From the NCBI GenBank assembly GCA_002432425.1, contig DJEL01000015.1, forward strand, positions 1-64,000: DNA of 64,000 nucleotides. The letters are read 5' to 3'. The notes beneath the pieces were generated by a model. That model had not been told where the DNA came from. It searched no databases and was given only the letters and a program-made list of their open reading frames with translations. Shown here one piece after another: positions 40,769-50,147 of the stretch. The stretch's first letter is position 1. The number at the start of each line of letters is the position of its first letter. The DNA comes from Lachnospiraceae bacterium UBA5899 (GTDB lineage: Bacteria > Bacillota > Clostridia > Lachnospirales > Lachnospiraceae). The translations under genes were made by a program, and so were the position numbers.

Positions 40769-43219
40769 ATGGAAAAAATCAGTTTACAGGATGGATTTAC
40801 CTTAAAGGTACTGGGAGAAAATGTGTATCACATCCCGGAAGAAGAGATAGAAGCGAAGGTACCCGGCACTGTGTACGGCACGCTGCTTGACAAAGGGCTT
40901 ATGCCGGATCCGTATTTCACGGAAAATGAACTGACGGCAACAAAGCTTATGGAAAACGACTTTGAATACCGGAAGGAATTTTTCGTGACGGAAGAGATGA
41001 CGGCGGCGGACGGTCTGTATCTGGTGTTTGAAGGCATCGATACCCTGAGTGACATTTATCTGAACGAGGAAAAAATCGGCAGCACCGACAACATGCACCA
41101 TACTTATACATTTGATGTGCTGGAACGGTTAAAAATCGGAGAAAATGTGCTGCAGGTGGTGCTGCATTCCCCCATCCGTTATATTAAAGAAGAAAATGAA
41201 AAAATTTACACCGGGGGCAGTCTGGAATGTATGGAGGGATTTCCGCATCTCAGAAAAGCCCACTGCATGTTTGGATGGGACTGGGGGCCCAGACTGCCGG
41301 ATGCCGGCATTTTCCGTCCGGTCTATCTGGAGAAAATAGAAAAAGCCAAAATCGACAGTGTGTATGTGATGCAAAATCACAGGGACGGTGCGGTCAGTCT
41401 GTCTTTCCGTACCGATTTGGTCAATCTTGCGGCAAAGGAAACGCAGGTGACCATAGAGGTTCTTTCTCCCGATGGCGAAGTGTACAGACAGCAGACGGAC
41501 GGCAGCATCTTTATCGGAAATCCGAAGCTCTGGTGGCCGAACGGTTACGGCGAGCAGCCGCTTTATACGGTAAAAGCCGTGCTTACGGCGGACGGCAGGG
41601 AAGTGGATACCTGGGAAAAGAAAATCGGTCTCCGCACCATGACAGTCAATACCGGGAAGGATGAGTGGGGCAACTGTTTTGCCCATGAAGTCAACGGCCT
41701 TAAAATTTTTGCCATGGGTGCGGATTACATACCGGAGGACAATCTGTTAGGCAGAGTCAACAAAGAACGCACAAGGAAGCTCCTTATGGATTGTAAGGCA
41801 GCCAACTACAATACCGTAAGAATCTGGGGCGGCGGTTATTATCCGGACGATTATTTTTACGATATCTGCGATGAGCTGGGACTGCTTATCTGGCAGGATT
41901 TCATGTTTGCTTGTGCATCCTATGAACTGGATGAGGCATTTGATAAAAATATCCGGGAAGAAGTACGGCAGAATGTACGCAGGCTGCGTCACCATGCCAG
42001 CATCGGACTCTGGTGCGGCAACAACGAAATGGAAACCCAGACGTTAGATAAATGCTGGAAGCCTTCCGAAAAACAGAAATGTGATTACATTAAAATTTTT
42101 GAATACATCATACCGCAAGTCGTAAAAGCAGAAGACCCGCAGGGCTTTTACTGGCCGTCCTCCCCGTCCTCAGGAGGAAATTACGACAATCCCTGGGACG
42201 AAAACAGAGGGGATGCCCATTACTGGGATGTATGGCACGGCGAAAAGCCGTTTACGGACTACAGGAAGTACCACTTCCGTTATCTGTCCGAGTTTGGCTT
42301 CCAGTCCTTCCCATGCCTGAAAACAGTGGAGAGCTTTACAATGCCGGAGGACAGGAATATATTCTCCAGAGTCATGGAAATGCACCAGAGAAACAAGGCA
42401 GCCAACGGCAAAATCATGAATTATATGGCGCAGACCTACCTGTATCCGGGCGATTTTGAAACACTTCTGTATGCTTCCCAGCTTCTGCAGGCGGAAGCCA
42501 TCCGGTACGGCGTGGAACATTTCCGCAGATACCGCGGAAGATGCATGGGTGCAGTGGTATGGCAGCTTAACGACATCTGGCCGGTGGCGTCCTGGGCAAG
42601 CATTGACTACTACGGACGATGGAAAGCCCTGCACTATGCGGAGAAGAAAATGTTTGCACCCATCCTGCTTTCCTGTGAGGAAACGGGCGAACTGAGCGAA
42701 AGACCCTTCTGCATTACCGAGCGGAAAAAGCCCATTGAAAAAAGTGTCCGCTTCCATGTGGCAAACGAAACATGGAAAGAATTTACGGGAAGCATTGAGT
42801 GGGAGCTCAGAACCCCGGATGCGGCAGTTGTAGAAAGCGGCATTCTTTCCGTGACAGCACTTTCCTTTGACGGTGTTTTTTTAGAGAAAATCGACTTCTC
42901 CGATAAGGACGAAAGAGGCGTTTATGTAAGCTACCGCCTGCGGAACGAAGAAAAAGAAATAGTTTCGGAAGGCACCACACTGTTTACACCGCCCAAGCAT
43001 TTTAAGTTTGAAAATCCGGAGCTCTCTTTTACCGTGGAAGGAAAAAAGATTACAGTTTCTTCCAGGGCTTACGCCAAGAGCGTGGAAATTGTGGCGCTGG
43101 ACGGGGATGTGCGTTTCTCAGACAATTATTTTGATTTGAACGGGGACAGCAAAACCGTGGAGATTGTGGAAGGAAATGCTACAAGCCTTAAGATAAGAAG
43201 TGTATACGATATCCGTTAA
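40769..43219 (+). CDS. GH2 beta-mannosidase
   Basis: 816 aa without signal peptide, so intracellular. Jelly-roll and Ig-like domains fill the first 300 residues (VPGTVYGTLLDKGLMPDPY, FGWDWGPRLPDAGIF). The TIM barrel has RIWGGGYYPDDYFYD, acid/base Glu420 in WCGNNE and nucleophile Glu508 in SEFGFQS. The WDWGP motif and barrel match beta-mannosidase among GH2 enzymes. It should release mannose from the non-reducing end of imported beta-mannosides. Convergent with the GH26 gene across a shared terminator. Confidence 0.92.
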   Translation: MEKISLQDGFTLKVLGENVYHIPEEEIEAKVPGTVYGTLLDKGLMPDPYFTENELTATKLMENDFEYRKEFFVTEEMTAADGLYLVFEGIDTLSDIYLNEEKIGSTDNMHHTYTFDVLERLKIGENVLQVVLHSPIRYIKEENEKIYTGGSLECMEGFPHLRKAHCMFGWDWGPRLPDAGIFRPVYLEKIEKAKIDSVYVMQNHRDGAVSLSFRTDLVNLAAKETQVTIEVLSPDGEVYRQQTDGSIFIGNPKLWWPNGYGEQPLYTVKAVLTADGREVDTWEKKIGLRTMTVNTGKDEWGNCFAHEVNGLKIFAMGADYIPEDNLLGRVNKERTRKLLMDCKAANYNTVRIWGGGYYPDDYFYDICDELGLLIWQDFMFACASYELDEAFDKNIREEVRQNVRRLRHHASIGLWCGNNEMETQTLDKCWKPSEKQKCDYIKIFEYIIPQVVKAEDPQGFYWPSSPSSGGNYDNPWDENRGDAHYWDVWHGEKPFTDYRKYHFRYLSEFGFQSFPCLKTVESFTMPEDRNIFSRVMEMHQRNKAANGKIMNYMAQTYLYPGDFETLLYASQLLQAEAIRYGVEHFRRYRGRCMGAVVWQLNDIWPVASWASIDYYGRWKALHYAEKKMFAPILLSCEETGELSERPFCITERKKPIEKSVRFHVANETWKEFTGSIEWELRTPDAAVVESGILSVTALSFDGVFLEKIDFSDKDERGVYVSYRLRNEEKEIVSEGTTLFTPPKHFKFENPELSFTVEGKKITVSSRAYAKSVEIVALDGDVRFSDNYFDLNGDSKTVEIVEGNATSLKIRSVYDIR

Positions 43220-43226
43220 ACGAAAC

Positions 43227-43293
43227 TAAAAAAGGACTGTACGCAGACGCCTTTCTTTCTGAAAAGAAGACGGCAGAGCGGGCAGTCCTTTTT
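43227..43293. terminator. Bidirectional terminator between GH2 and GH26 genes
   Basis: AAAAAGGACTGT...GCAGTCCTTTTT closes a long hairpin with A run on the left and T run on the right, so it can serve both convergent genes. Confidence 0.9.
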
Positions 43294-43332
43294 GCTGCAA
43301 AGAACAGCGGCAGCATGCTGCATATAGAAATA

Positions 43333-44247
43333 TCACGCCTTATAATAGGAAGGCAGGCTTTCCAACGTTATCACATAGGGATGATTGTAAATATAGTGGA
43401 TGTATTCGGGCGTATTCTGTTCGTGAATATGGATGGTGTGCCAGGTTAAAAACCAGCACCAGTCTATCCTTTTTGCAATCATTTCCGCAGGGTCTGGAAT
43501 AGGTCCGTTTTCATGGTGGCAGATGGGCATGCGTTTTGCGGTCTGATGCTCCAAAAAATGATAGAGCTCTTCGTGAATACCCTCGGAATAGGCGTCGCCG
43601 CCGATAACATCCACCACATCGTCACCGGGATACCAGCCCTCATGCAGCTCGTGGGAATATCCCAGTACCCAGATTAAATTATGAAGACCGTGGAAGTTGA
43701 CATAACGGTCATACATCAGACGCCAGAGCTTTTTGAAAGCTTCCGGGCCGCCCTTTCCCCACCAGAACCAGGCACCGTCAAATTCATGAAGCGGGCGGAA
43801 TAAAACGGGGATATCCGCTTCCTGCAATTCTTTCAAAGCGTTGGCAACCACATCTAAATTCGACAGAAGTCCTTCATGCAGAGCCGTTCCGGGGGTTAAA
43901 AGCTCCTCCATATCCACGGACTCCTGACTGGAAGGGTATCCGACACCGTAAGGCGGAATGCCCCAGTGCCAGCAGATGGAAACGATACCGCCCCGGTCAA
44001 ACCATTCCTTCGCACGTTTGTTTACCCCTTCATAATCATGTTCAATATAATCCAGCCCCAAAATAGCGGGCAGATGGCCGCTGCATTTCTTTATGTGGGC
44101 AAGCTCATCCCCGTGTGTTTTGTCGCAGGGGCATTCCTGTTGGCCGGAGAGTATGCCTTTTCCTTTTAAGGAGAGCAGAAAGTCGTACAGATGCTTTGTG
44201 CGGGCTGTGGCACTTAAATCCGTAAGCATAGCGGTATGGTTTTCCAT
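43333..44247 (-). CDS. Intracellular GH26 beta-mannanase/mannosidase
   Basis: 304 aa, a bare GH26 catalytic domain with no signal peptide. Acid/base Glu155 is in FRPLHEFDGAW and nucleophile Glu246 in CHHENGP; ICWHW (91-95) and the WWGKGGPE loop are family hallmarks. It probably cuts imported manno-oligosaccharides. I chose the ATG at 44245-44247, served by AGAGAGG; a longer open frame upstream has no ribosome site. It is divergent from the secreted GH26 gene, and the two barrels are clearly related but far from identical. Confidence 0.88.
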   Translation of the reverse strand: MENHTAMLTDLSATARTKHLYDFLLSLKGKGILSGQQECPCDKTHGDELAHIKKCSGHLPAILGLDYIEHDYEGVNKRAKEWFDRGGIVSICWHWGIPPYGVGYPSSQESVDMEELLTPGTALHEGLLSNLDVVANALKELQEADIPVLFRPLHEFDGAWFWWGKGGPEAFKKLWRLMYDRYVNFHGLHNLIWVLGYSHELHEGWYPGDDVVDVIGGDAYSEGIHEELYHFLEHQTAKRMPICHHENGPIPDPAEMIAKRIDWCWFLTWHTIHIHEQNTPEYIHYIYNHPYVITLESLPSYYKA

Positions 44248-44646
44248 AAGAAAAATCCTCTCTTTTTGCAATATTTTCCATGAGTTTACCATAATTATTC
44301 CGGAAATGGAAGAACTTTAACTAAAAAAACTTAAATTAAGCTAAAACACTGTGGATAATAGGCTAAAAAGTGATAAAAATGAAGTGAATTACACGTAAAA
44401 AAAGCATAAAACAAATATAAAATAAAAATTAAGGTCAAAAAAATATACAAGAGCACCAAAACGCCGGAAAATCCCATAATTAAAAAATGCACAAAAAGTA
44501 CAAATAAATATTGTCCAAATCGACAAAATGCATAAATGCTATTGCGGTTTCGGGTTATTTATAGTAAGATTGCTATATAAGTTAAAATTACTTAAAAGAA
44601 CTTAAAAGCTTAATCAACGATTATTGCAGCATAGATGGGAGACACC
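44248..44646. other. AT-rich divergent control region of the mannoside locus
   Basis: About 400 bp between the two GH26 genes with no credible ORF. It holds candidate direct repeats ACTTAAAAGA/ACTTAAAAGC (44590-44609), a small dyad CTTAA-A-TTAAG near 44326, and A-tracts. A plausible plus-strand promoter is TTGCGG (44542-44547), 17 bp, TAAGAT (44565-44570). The minus-strand promoter is not clear. A LacI-type operator with a central CG was not found by eye. Confidence 0.55.
44542..44570 (+). promoter_or_regulatory. Probable promoter of the long mannoside operon
   Basis: TTGCGG, 17-bp spacer, TAAGAT. The direct repeats at 44590-44609 fall about 20 bp after the -10, where a repressor would block elongation or initiation. 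Confidence 0.5.
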
Positions 44647-46167
44647 ATGAAAAGAGGCGGCAGAGCAATCAGCATCGGACTGAGTGCGGTGATGGGACTG
44701 ACAGCGGCAGGCTGCGGACAGTCCGGCACCGATAATGCACAGGAGTCCGTGCCCTATGTACCGGAAGTCATAGGCATATATGAAGCAGAAGAAGCAGCGG
44801 GCACAGGGAATGTGAAGGCTGCTGTTTCCCTTGTGAAAGAGGGATATTCCGGAAACGGTTATGTAGAGGGTTTTGAAAACGACGATGACTCCTGCACATT
44901 TGATGTGGATATACCGGAAGACGGATTTTACGATTTGAATTTTGTCTGTGCTTCGCTTGGCGGAGAGAAAGACAACTATGTGAAGATTGACGGGGGATCG
45001 GCGGGGACGATTCACACGGAGGACAGTGATTTTTCCGACTGCGTGTTAGAACGGGTTTATCTGGAAACGGGTACCCACAAGGTCAGTGTGGTCAAGTACT
45101 GGGGCTGGATAAGCCTTGACTGTCTGAAGGTTACGACCTCCCAGCCGATTTCTTCCTCCCTTTATAAAGTGGATGCGGCGCTTTGCAACAAGAACGCATC
45201 CGAGGAAACCAAGAGGCTTTACAGTTTCTTACTTGACAATTACGGAGAAAAGTTCATATCCGGGCAGTTCTGCGATACGGGACAGTTCGGAAAGGAGTTC
45301 CAGGTGATTAAGAGCGCCACGGGAAAGACCCCGGCGGTTCTGGGACTCGACTTTATGGAGTACACGCCCTCACGGGTGGAGAAAGGCTCCAAGGGCACTT
45401 CCACAGAGCTTGCCAAAAGCTTCTGGGAAAACGGCGGTATCGTTACTTTCTGCTGGCACTGGAATGCACCGACCAAATACATAACCGGCCAATGGTACAG
45501 CGCCTTCTATACGGACTCCACCAACATCAATCTGCAGAAGATTATGGACGGTGAGGACAAGGAAGGATACGACCTTTTGATGGCGGACATCGATGCCATT
45601 GCCGAACAGCTTCTTATATTAAAGGAAGCAAAGGTGCCGATATTGTTCCGGCCCCTGCACGAAGCAAGCGGCGGATGGTTCTGGTGGGGAGCCAGCGGAC
45701 CGGAAGCCTACAAAGAGCTATACAAGCTTTTGTATGACAGACTCACCAATGAGTACGGACTTGACAACCTTATCTGGGTGTGGAACGGACAGGATGCCGA
45801 ATGGTATCCGGGAGACGAATATGTGGACATCATCGGCGAGGATATTTATCCCGGTGAAAGGGTTTACCAGTCACAGATTGCTTCCTATCTGAATGCAGCT
45901 ACCAATTACAGCACCGAAAACAAAATGGTTTACCTCACGGAAAACGGATGTCTGTTTGACCCCGACCTTGCAAGAAGAGACGGAGCCATGTGGGGAATGT
46001 GGTGCACCTGGTCGGGTGAATTCGTAGCGAAGGATACTTCCCTGTTCCAGCTAAGTGAACAGTATACGGAAGAATCCATGCTAAAGAAGGTATATGAAGA
46101 CGAAGATGTCATTACTTTGGAAGATTTACCGGATTTGAAAACGTACAAAATTAGAAAAGGATTATAA
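44647..46167 (+). CDS. Secreted GH26 beta-mannanase lipoprotein with CBM35-like domain
   Basis: 506 aa. Signal peptide with lipobox TAAGC (Cys23). A CBM35-like beta-sandwich lies at about 35-170 (YEAEEAAGTG start; DYVKIDGG-type calcium strand; GTHKVSVVKYWGW end). The GH26 barrel follows: acid/base Glu339 in FRPLHEASGGW and nucleophile Glu432 in YLTENGC. It should cleave mannan at the cell surface. I chose the ATG at 44647 (GGGAG 5 nt upstream) over the ATG at 44635. First gene of the long operon. Confidence 0.9.
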   Translation: MKRGGRAISIGLSAVMGLTAAGCGQSGTDNAQESVPYVPEVIGIYEAEEAAGTGNVKAAVSLVKEGYSGNGYVEGFENDDDSCTFDVDIPEDGFYDLNFVCASLGGEKDNYVKIDGGSAGTIHTEDSDFSDCVLERVYLETGTHKVSVVKYWGWISLDCLKVTTSQPISSSLYKVDAALCNKNASEETKRLYSFLLDNYGEKFISGQFCDTGQFGKEFQVIKSATGKTPAVLGLDFMEYTPSRVEKGSKGTSTELAKSFWENGGIVTFCWHWNAPTKYITGQWYSAFYTDSTNINLQKIMDGEDKEGYDLLMADIDAIAEQLLILKEAKVPILFRPLHEASGGWFWWGASGPEAYKELYKLLYDRLTNEYGLDNLIWVWNGQDAEWYPGDEYVDIIGEDIYPGERVYQSQIASYLNAATNYSTENKMVYLTENGCLFDPDLARRDGAMWGMWCTWSGEFVAKDTSLFQLSEQYTEESMLKKVYEDEDVITLEDLPDLKTYKIRKGL

Positions 46168-46191
46168 AAAAGGAAAGAGAGAGGTATCACT

Positions 46192-49176
46192 ATGAAGCGA
46201 AGGGAAACCGGCAAAAAAATCATAGCGCTTGCATTAACCGTTGCCATGGCAATGACCTTACTTCCCGGCACAGGGCTGGAAGGATATGCCAAGACAGACA
46301 AGTTGATGGATGATTTTGATGACATCATCAGTACCTACAATATCGATCCTTCCATTCCTTCTTATAAAGAATATAAAAAGGAACACGAAGGCGGTAAGAA
46401 ACCCGAAACGAGCATAGAGGTTCCGGCAGGAGAGTTTGTCAGATATGAAGAAAGCGACGCTCCCGCAACACCGGAAATCTATACGGATTACGAAGGCATG
46501 GCTGGAGACAGCGTGCTGACCAGTGAAGACTCCCTGATTGAGTTTGAGGTTACCGTACCGGAAAGCGGATTATACAATGTATCCGTTGTATACTATCCGG
46601 TGGAAGGCAAGAACTCCGATATCGAGAGAAGCTTTTTCGTAGACGGCGAGTTACCGTTTGCGGAACTGTCGCTTTTATCCTTCACAAGAGTCTGGGCAAA
46701 CTACGGAGAATCTTCCTATGTAAATGAAGACGGCGTTACCATACTGGAGTGGGCAAAAGACAACCAGGGCAACGATGTAAAACCCAAGACTGCGGAAATT
46801 CCGGAATGGCAGTCCCGGTATTTATACGACAGCAACGGTTACATCACAGAGCCCCTTTCCGTATACTTTGAAGAAGGAACCCACACTATTTCCATGGTTT
46901 CCTTAAAAGAGCCGATGCTGATTAACAAACTGGTACTGAACAACGCAGGCGATTCCAAAACCTACGAAGAGGTAAAAGCAGAGTGGGATGCGCAGGGTGC
47001 AAAAGACACCAGCGGCGTACATATCGTTCTGGAAGGTGAATATGCTTCCAAGACTTCTTCCCAGATGCTTTATCCCCAGCAGGACCAGTCCTCTCCTTCC
47101 GTATCTCCTTCCAGTGCAAAAGCACTCTTAAACAACTCCATCGGCGGCAACTCCTGGAGACTGGTAGGACAGTGGATTGAATGGGATTTCGATGTGCCGG
47201 AAGACGGCTACTACGATATCACCCTTTACGATAAGCAGAACTTCTCAAGAGGTATTCACGTATCCAGACGAATTACCATTGACGGAGAAGTACCTTTTGA
47301 AGAACTGAACGATTACGCATTTGATTACGGACAGAGCTGGAGAGAAGATGTGATTTCCGATGACAACGGAACACCTTACAAATTCTACATGACCAAGGGA
47401 CACCATACACTCCGCATGGAAGTTGTCCTGGGTGAGTTCTCCGAAATCGTAGGTCTTGTGGAAAACTCCGTACAGCAGCTCAACAACATCTACAGACAGG
47501 TTATCAAAGTAACCGGTGTACAGCCGGATACCTACCGTGACTATCAGCTTGCCGCAACTCTGCCGGAGTTACACGACCAGCTGGTAGAAGCAAGAGAAAC
47601 CTTAAATCAGGCATTGACCCGTCTGGAACAGGTAGCAGGAAAGAACACCGATAAGAAGACCGTTCTTCTGACCATGCTTGACCAGCTTGATGACCTGATT
47701 GACGATGAAGAATACTTTGTAAGAACCATTTCTTCCTATAAGGTAAACGTCAGAGCACTGGGTACCTGGATTACACAGGTTATCAGCCAGCCTCTGCAGA
47801 TTGACCGCATCAACATCACATCCCCGGATGTGAAAGTAAAATATGACCACAAAGGATTTTTCGCTTCCGCAGGTTACGAAGTACAGAGACTGTATTACTC
47901 CTTCGTAATCGACTACAACAACATCGGCAGCGTAACGGAAGACAAGGACACCGAGTCCATTACCCTCTGGATTGGTTCCGGCCGTGACCAGGCAAACGTA
48001 ATCAAATCCTTAGTCGATGAAAGCTTTACCAATGAAACGGGCATCGGCGTAAACGTACAGCTCGTTGATATGACTACCTTATTAAAAGCAACACTGGTCG
48101 GCGAAGGCCCCGATGTGGCAATCCAGGTGGCAAACACCAACGGTGTGGCAGGCGCCGTACTTGCCACCGGTAATGATACCCCGGTCAACTACGGTATCCG
48201 TAATGCGGTACTGGATTTATCCCAGTTTGACGATGTGGACGAAGTAATGGCAAGATTCCCCGAAGCGGCATACGAACAGTTCGTTTACGACGGCGCCATT
48301 TACGCACTGCCGGAAACCATTACCTACCCGGTTATGTTCTACCGCAAGGATATCTTAAAGGAAATCGGTCTGGAAGTACCTACCACATGGGACGAAGTAA
48401 AAGTAGCCATGACCGTGCTTGCCAAGAACCAGATGGAATTCGGTATGTTGGCAAACGAGCAGATTTTCGCATCCATGCTCTACCAGAACGGCGGTACCTA
48501 CTATAACGAAGACGGTACGGCATCCGCACTGGACTCCGACATTGCAGTAAGCACCTTCAAGGACTTCTGCGAATACTACACAGATTACAAGCTGGACAAA
48601 GAAACCAGTGTGGAAGAACGTTTCCGTACCGGTGAATGTCCGATTATCATTGCAGACTACACCGTTTACAACAACTTCGCCGTATCCGCACCGGATATCG
48701 CAGGTCTCTGGAGCTTTACCCAGATTCCGGGTACCGTAAAGGAAGACGGCAGCGTGGACCACTCCGTAGCAAGTACCGGTCTTGCCAGCATGATTATGGC
48801 GGATACCGAGCATGCGGATGCAAGCTGGCAGTTCTTAAAGTGGTGGACCAGCGAAGAAACCCAGACCAAGTACGGCCGTGAAATGGAAGGTCTGATGGGC
48901 AGTGCGGCGAGAGTACCGACCGCCAATTACGAAGCATTCTTAAATATGCCCTGGCCGGTAGATGACTTTGAAGCATTACAGGAATCCATGAAATGGGTGA
49001 AAGGTATTCCGCAGGTACCCGGCGGTTACTATTCCTGGAGAAACGTATACAATGCATTCTATACCGTAGTAAACAATAACGATACGGCGCTTCCGAGAGA
49101 AGAGTTGATGGATAAGGTTATTTACATCAATGCCGAAATTGATTACAAGCGTGAAGAGCTGGAACTGGATAAATAG
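46192..49176 (+). CDS. Giant extracellular solute-binding protein with CBM-like N-terminal domains
   Basis: 994 aa, about twice a normal sugar-binding protein. A signal peptide (about 1-32, no lipobox) is followed by two carbohydrate-binding-module-like beta-sandwiches (about 73-265 and 275-430, each with VPESGLYNVSVVYYP / VPEDGYYDITLYDK-type strands and a GxHT edge strand), then a helical region (about 430-560) with leucine-rich coiled-coil character, and from about 590 a family-1 ABC solute-binding fold (TLWIGSGRDQANVI, GEGPDVAIQ, YPVMFYRKDILKEIG, FLKWWTSEETQ). It probably captures polysaccharide and passes oligosaccharides to the two permeases encoded directly after it. How it is held at the cell is not evident. 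Confidence 0.85.
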   Translation: MKRRETGKKIIALALTVAMAMTLLPGTGLEGYAKTDKLMDDFDDIISTYNIDPSIPSYKEYKKEHEGGKKPETSIEVPAGEFVRYEESDAPATPEIYTDYEGMAGDSVLTSEDSLIEFEVTVPESGLYNVSVVYYPVEGKNSDIERSFFVDGELPFAELSLLSFTRVWANYGESSYVNEDGVTILEWAKDNQGNDVKPKTAEIPEWQSRYLYDSNGYITEPLSVYFEEGTHTISMVSLKEPMLINKLVLNNAGDSKTYEEVKAEWDAQGAKDTSGVHIVLEGEYASKTSSQMLYPQQDQSSPSVSPSSAKALLNNSIGGNSWRLVGQWIEWDFDVPEDGYYDITLYDKQNFSRGIHVSRRITIDGEVPFEELNDYAFDYGQSWREDVISDDNGTPYKFYMTKGHHTLRMEVVLGEFSEIVGLVENSVQQLNNIYRQVIKVTGVQPDTYRDYQLAATLPELHDQLVEARETLNQALTRLEQVAGKNTDKKTVLLTMLDQLDDLIDDEEYFVRTISSYKVNVRALGTWITQVISQPLQIDRINITSPDVKVKYDHKGFFASAGYEVQRLYYSFVIDYNNIGSVTEDKDTESITLWIGSGRDQANVIKSLVDESFTNETGIGVNVQLVDMTTLLKATLVGEGPDVAIQVANTNGVAGAVLATGNDTPVNYGIRNAVLDLSQFDDVDEVMARFPEAAYEQFVYDGAIYALPETITYPVMFYRKDILKEIGLEVPTTWDEVKVAMTVLAKNQMEFGMLANEQIFASMLYQNGGTYYNEDGTASALDSDIAVSTFKDFCEYYTDYKLDKETSVEERFRTGECPIIIADYTVYNNFAVSAPDIAGLWSFTQIPGTVKEDGSVDHSVASTGLASMIMADTEHADASWQFLKWWTSEETQTKYGREMEGLMGSAARVPTANYEAFLNMPWPVDDFEALQESMKWVKGIPQVPGGYYSWRNVYNAFYTVVNNNDTALPREELMDKVIYINAEIDYKREELELDK

Positions 49177-49193
49177 AAAGGAGGAAACAAGCA

Positions 49194-50147
49194 GTGAATG
49201 GAACAAATACAGAAAACACGGTATCGCAGGAAGCTCTGGACATAGCGAAAAAGCAGGCGACCTTAAGCTACCGTATCAAAAGAAACAAAGCTTCATATAT
49301 GATGCTTGCCCCTTATTTCATCCTGTTTTTCTTCTTTACCGTTTTACCGGTTGTGATGAGTGTGGCTTTCAGTTTTACCTATTATAATATGCTGGAAATG
49401 CCGGAATTCATCGGTTGGAAAAACTACATCAAGTTGTTTTTGGAGGATGACATCTTCTTGACATCTTTAAAGAACACCTTAATCCTTGCGGTTATCACCG
49501 GACCCATCAGTTACTTTTTATGTCTGTTGTTCGCATGGATTATCAACGAATTCAAAGGATGGCTCAGAGCATTCTTAACCCTGATTTTCTATGCACCCAG
49601 TATCTGCGGTAACGCATACGTGGTATGGAACCTCATCCTTTCCGGCGACAGATACGGATACTTAAACGGTTTCCTCATGAAACTCGGTATCTTAGACGAA
49701 GCCATCATCTGGATGAAAACAGAAAAATATGTATTGCCCATGCTGATTATTGTTCAGCTGTGGTTGTCCTTAGGTACCGGCTTCCTTTCCTTCATCGCAG
49801 GTCTGCAGACGGTTGATAAGTCCCTGTATGAAGCAGCGGCGCTGGACGGTGTCAAAAACCGTTGGCAGGAACTCTGGTATGTAACCCTTCCGGCTATGAA
49901 GCCCCAGTTGATGTTCGGTGCGGTTATGCAGATTACACAGTCCTTTGCCATCGCCGATGTTTCCATCCAGCTGGCAGGTAACCCGTCAGTCAACTACGCC
50001 GGTGCTACCGTAGTTACCCACTTGCTTGACTATGGTACCGTTCGTTTTGAAATGGGTTATGCATCCGCTATCGCAACAGTATTGTTCTTGCTCATGGTAG
50101 GAAGCAACATGCTGGTACAGAAATTGTTAAGGAGGGTGGGAGAATAA
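49194..50147 (+). CDS. Sugar ABC importer permease, importer 1 (MalF/UgpA-like)
   Basis: 317 aa with six predicted membrane helices and the EAA loop EAAALDGVKNRWQELWYVTLP (about 220-240). The GTG at 49194 is preferred because GAAAGGAGG lies 9 nt upstream; no in-frame ATG fits as well. The long hydrophilic N-terminus (about 35 aa) is typical of clostridial CUT1 permeases. Partner of the next gene, overlapping it by one base. No ATPase gene is near. Confidence 0.92.
   Translation: MNGTNTENTVSQEALDIAKKQATLSYRIKRNKASYMMLAPYFILFFFFTVLPVVMSVAFSFTYYNMLEMPEFIGWKNYIKLFLEDDIFLTSLKNTLILAVITGPISYFLCLLFAWIINEFKGWLRAFLTLIFYAPSICGNAYVVWNLILSGDRYGYLNGFLMKLGILDEAIIWMKTEKYVLPMLIIVQLWLSLGTGFLSFIAGLQTVDKSLYEAAALDGVKNRWQELWYVTLPAMKPQLMFGAVMQITQSFAIADVSIQLAGNPSVNYAGATVVTHLLDYGTVRFEMGYASAIATVLFLLMVGSNMLVQKLLRRVGE

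Noticed and set aside
41129..41686. Antisense frame inside the GH2 gene
   Set aside because: Full overlap with a well-supported GH2 coding region and no ribosome site.
44248..44646. Short ORFs in the AT-rich divergent region
   Set aside because: No frame over about 40 codons with a ribosome site.
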